Assembly (NCBI RefSeq): GCF_019279795.1
Contig: NC_056745.1
Location: forward strand, 512,059,006 to 512,123,005
DNA from: Protopterus annectens
Lineage: Eukaryota; Chordata; Ceratodontiformes; Protopteridae
Length of the DNA: 64,000 bases
Direction: 5' to 3'
Positions 62,955-64,000 of this stretch are shown here, piece by piece. Each line of letters begins with the position of its first letter. The stretch's first letter is position 1. The notes below the pieces were generated by a model. It was not told where the DNA came from and searched no databases. It saw only the letters and a list, made by a program, of their open reading frames with translations. The position numbers and the translations under genes are program-made.

Positions 62955-63135
62955 CGGCAAGAAAGACTGATGTAATGACATCGGCTGCATGTTTTATACC
63001 CCTGATGACCTGACGTCATGGAAGTGACAGCATCCGCCGCAGGAATCCAAGACTATGGTATTCAGGCCGGCTGAGGGCTATCTGCAGGCAGATAACCCAA
63101 ATGTGATGACTGCAACAGTGAAACACGATTATCAT
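62955..63135. repeat. Left ITR of element K
   Basis: Inverted copy of 52322-52532, ending gcaacagtgaaacacgatta then tcat. Confidence 0.85.
62992..63018 (-). promoter_or_regulatory. CRE plus TATA box in element K left ITR
   Basis: Minus strand: TGACGTCA (63011-63018) then GGGGTATAAAACATGCAGCC, TATA box at 62992-62998, about 170 bp upstream of the gag ATG at 62825. The same pair occurs in L and, in a different sequence, in B. Confidence 0.6.
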
Positions 63136-64000
63136 CCAGGACTACAACAGTGAATACACTCGAACATCTACATTTATAAAAAGTGTACACAACTGTACTA
63201 CGTTCTTTGTGTTTCACTGTTGCAGTCATCACATTTGGGTTGATTCCCAAAGCTAAGAAAGTTAGGAGGAAGTTAAAGAGCATTAGAGCCAGCTATTAAG
63301 CCCTGCAAGACTGCAGTGGCACATCCAGCTCTGGATTTAGAAAAGATAGGTATGTGGTAATGCTTGGTGAAGGCATGTACAGAGATCCAGGTTACAGCTT
63401 CTAGGATGTTCTTGGTAGGGACTACTCTGGGAAATGCAGCAGAGGTAGATGCAGCCTGGTGGAATGTGACCTTGTCCCCTGTGGGGTAGGTTTTGCATAG
63501 TGTTTGTAGCAGAAATAAATGCAAAGGGCTATCAATTTGGAAATTGTTTGCTTTGAAATGGCATTCCCCTCTGCCCCTGCAGCAAAGCCAACTAGCAGCT
63601 GTTCAGATTTTGAGAGGCTTAGTCCTGTCCAAATAGAATCCAAGTTGTCTGTGCACGGCCAGAGTGCAGTATTCGTTCCCCTTTGTTTTGTGGATTAGGG
63701 GAAAAAAGTAGGCAAATTAATAAATTAATGGACTGATTTAGGGCCACACTAGACACCACTCTGGGCATAAAGGAAGGATGAGTCCTGAGGGAAACCCTGT
63801 CCGCATGGAAGATGAAGGGTTCCACTCCCATTAGGGCCTGGAATTCAGATACTGCTTGCTGAAGTGATGGCTAGAAGGAAGGCCGTTTTCCAAGAAAGGA
63901 ATTTCAACTCTGCTATAGCAGCTGGCTCAAAGGGGGGGGGGGGGTGAGCTTTTCCAATACAAAGTTAAGGTACCAGGGTGGAGTGGGAGCTCTCCTGGCC
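63136..64000 (-). mobile_element. DIRS-like element M, family 2, partial (runs off the window)
   Basis: Starts inside an ICR (ccaggactacaacagtgaat, then aaaagtgtacacaactgtac and ttctttgtgtttcactgttg) immediately after K's left end, with no right ITR of its own. The recombinase C-terminus follows: TKHYHIPIF (63345), ILEAVTWISVHAF, HSTR in a shifted frame (63465), DSIWTGLSLSKSEQLL (63630), and VALNQSINLL. A 13-G run at 63935-63947. MT, RT and gag would lie beyond 64000. Confidence 0.82.

Larger units (their letters stand above)
52322..63135 (-). mobile_element. DIRS-like element K, family 2, split by element L
   Basis: K's own parts are 52322-55214 and 60694-63135, about 5.3 kb. Right ITR 52322-52532, ICR 52679-52790, YR, MT-like (open), RNase H, RT with YLDD, gag, left ITR 62955-63135. 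The recombinase Tyr has become Phe. The right flank is element J but the left flank is the ICR of element M, not J, so a simple insertion does not explain the locus. Confidence 0.88.

Overview
This is eukaryotic, almost certainly vertebrate, repeat DNA with no recognisable host gene. Nearly everything is retrotransposon: at least twelve DIRS-type (tyrosine-recombinase) retroelements from three or four families, three copies of one CR1-like LINE, and a decayed fragment of a second LINE. The mix of abundant DIRS, CR1 and a possible Penelope-like tail suggests an amphibian with a large genome, perhaps a caecilian. That is inference from repeat content, and lungfish or other DIRS-rich vertebrates are not excluded.

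Every DIRS element has its coding strand on the minus strand. Reading down the minus strand, each has a left inverted terminal repeat (ITR), gag, reverse transcriptase (RT), RNase H (RH), a Dam-methyltransferase-like (MT) domain, a tyrosine recombinase (YR), an internal complementary region (ICR) and a right ITR. The ICR complements the joined two ends, which is the hallmark of DIRS elements. All copies carry stops, frameshifts or lost catalytic residues.

Layout. (1) 1-22792: an old element A is split by four later insertions: a CR1-like LINE (1253-4910, itself broken by a family-2 DIRS 3' fragment at 3641-4486), element B (6083-11366), element C (12231-16314) and element D (16941-22416). The pieces of A resume in order after each. 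(2) 22793-28194: no gene seen, apart from a second CR1-like copy (24725-25855), a plus-strand LINE fragment (about 26000-27065) and a possible ribozyme-like tail. (3) 28195-36512: old element E, split by element F (28841-34226). (4) 36513-38782: degraded sequence with weak DIRS traces. (5) 38783-48286: element H, split by element I (40461-44870), which has gag and YR but no RT or RNase H. (6) 48436-64000: element J is cut by a third CR1-like LINE (49741-51893) and then by family-2 element K (52322-63135). K is split by the best-preserved copy L (55215-60693), and K runs straight into the ICR of another copy, M, which leaves the window.

Points that may be new: a retroviral-spacing CCHC zinc knuckle at the N-terminus, rather than the C-terminus, of Gag; a pyrimidine tract directly after the right end at all ten right-end junctions; uniform orientation of all DIRS copies; convergent CRE-plus-TATA promoters in both ITRs; and a short conserved leader motif shared by two families. 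Together they describe a DIRS cluster that repeatedly inserts into itself, as Dictyostelium DIRS-1 does at centromeres.
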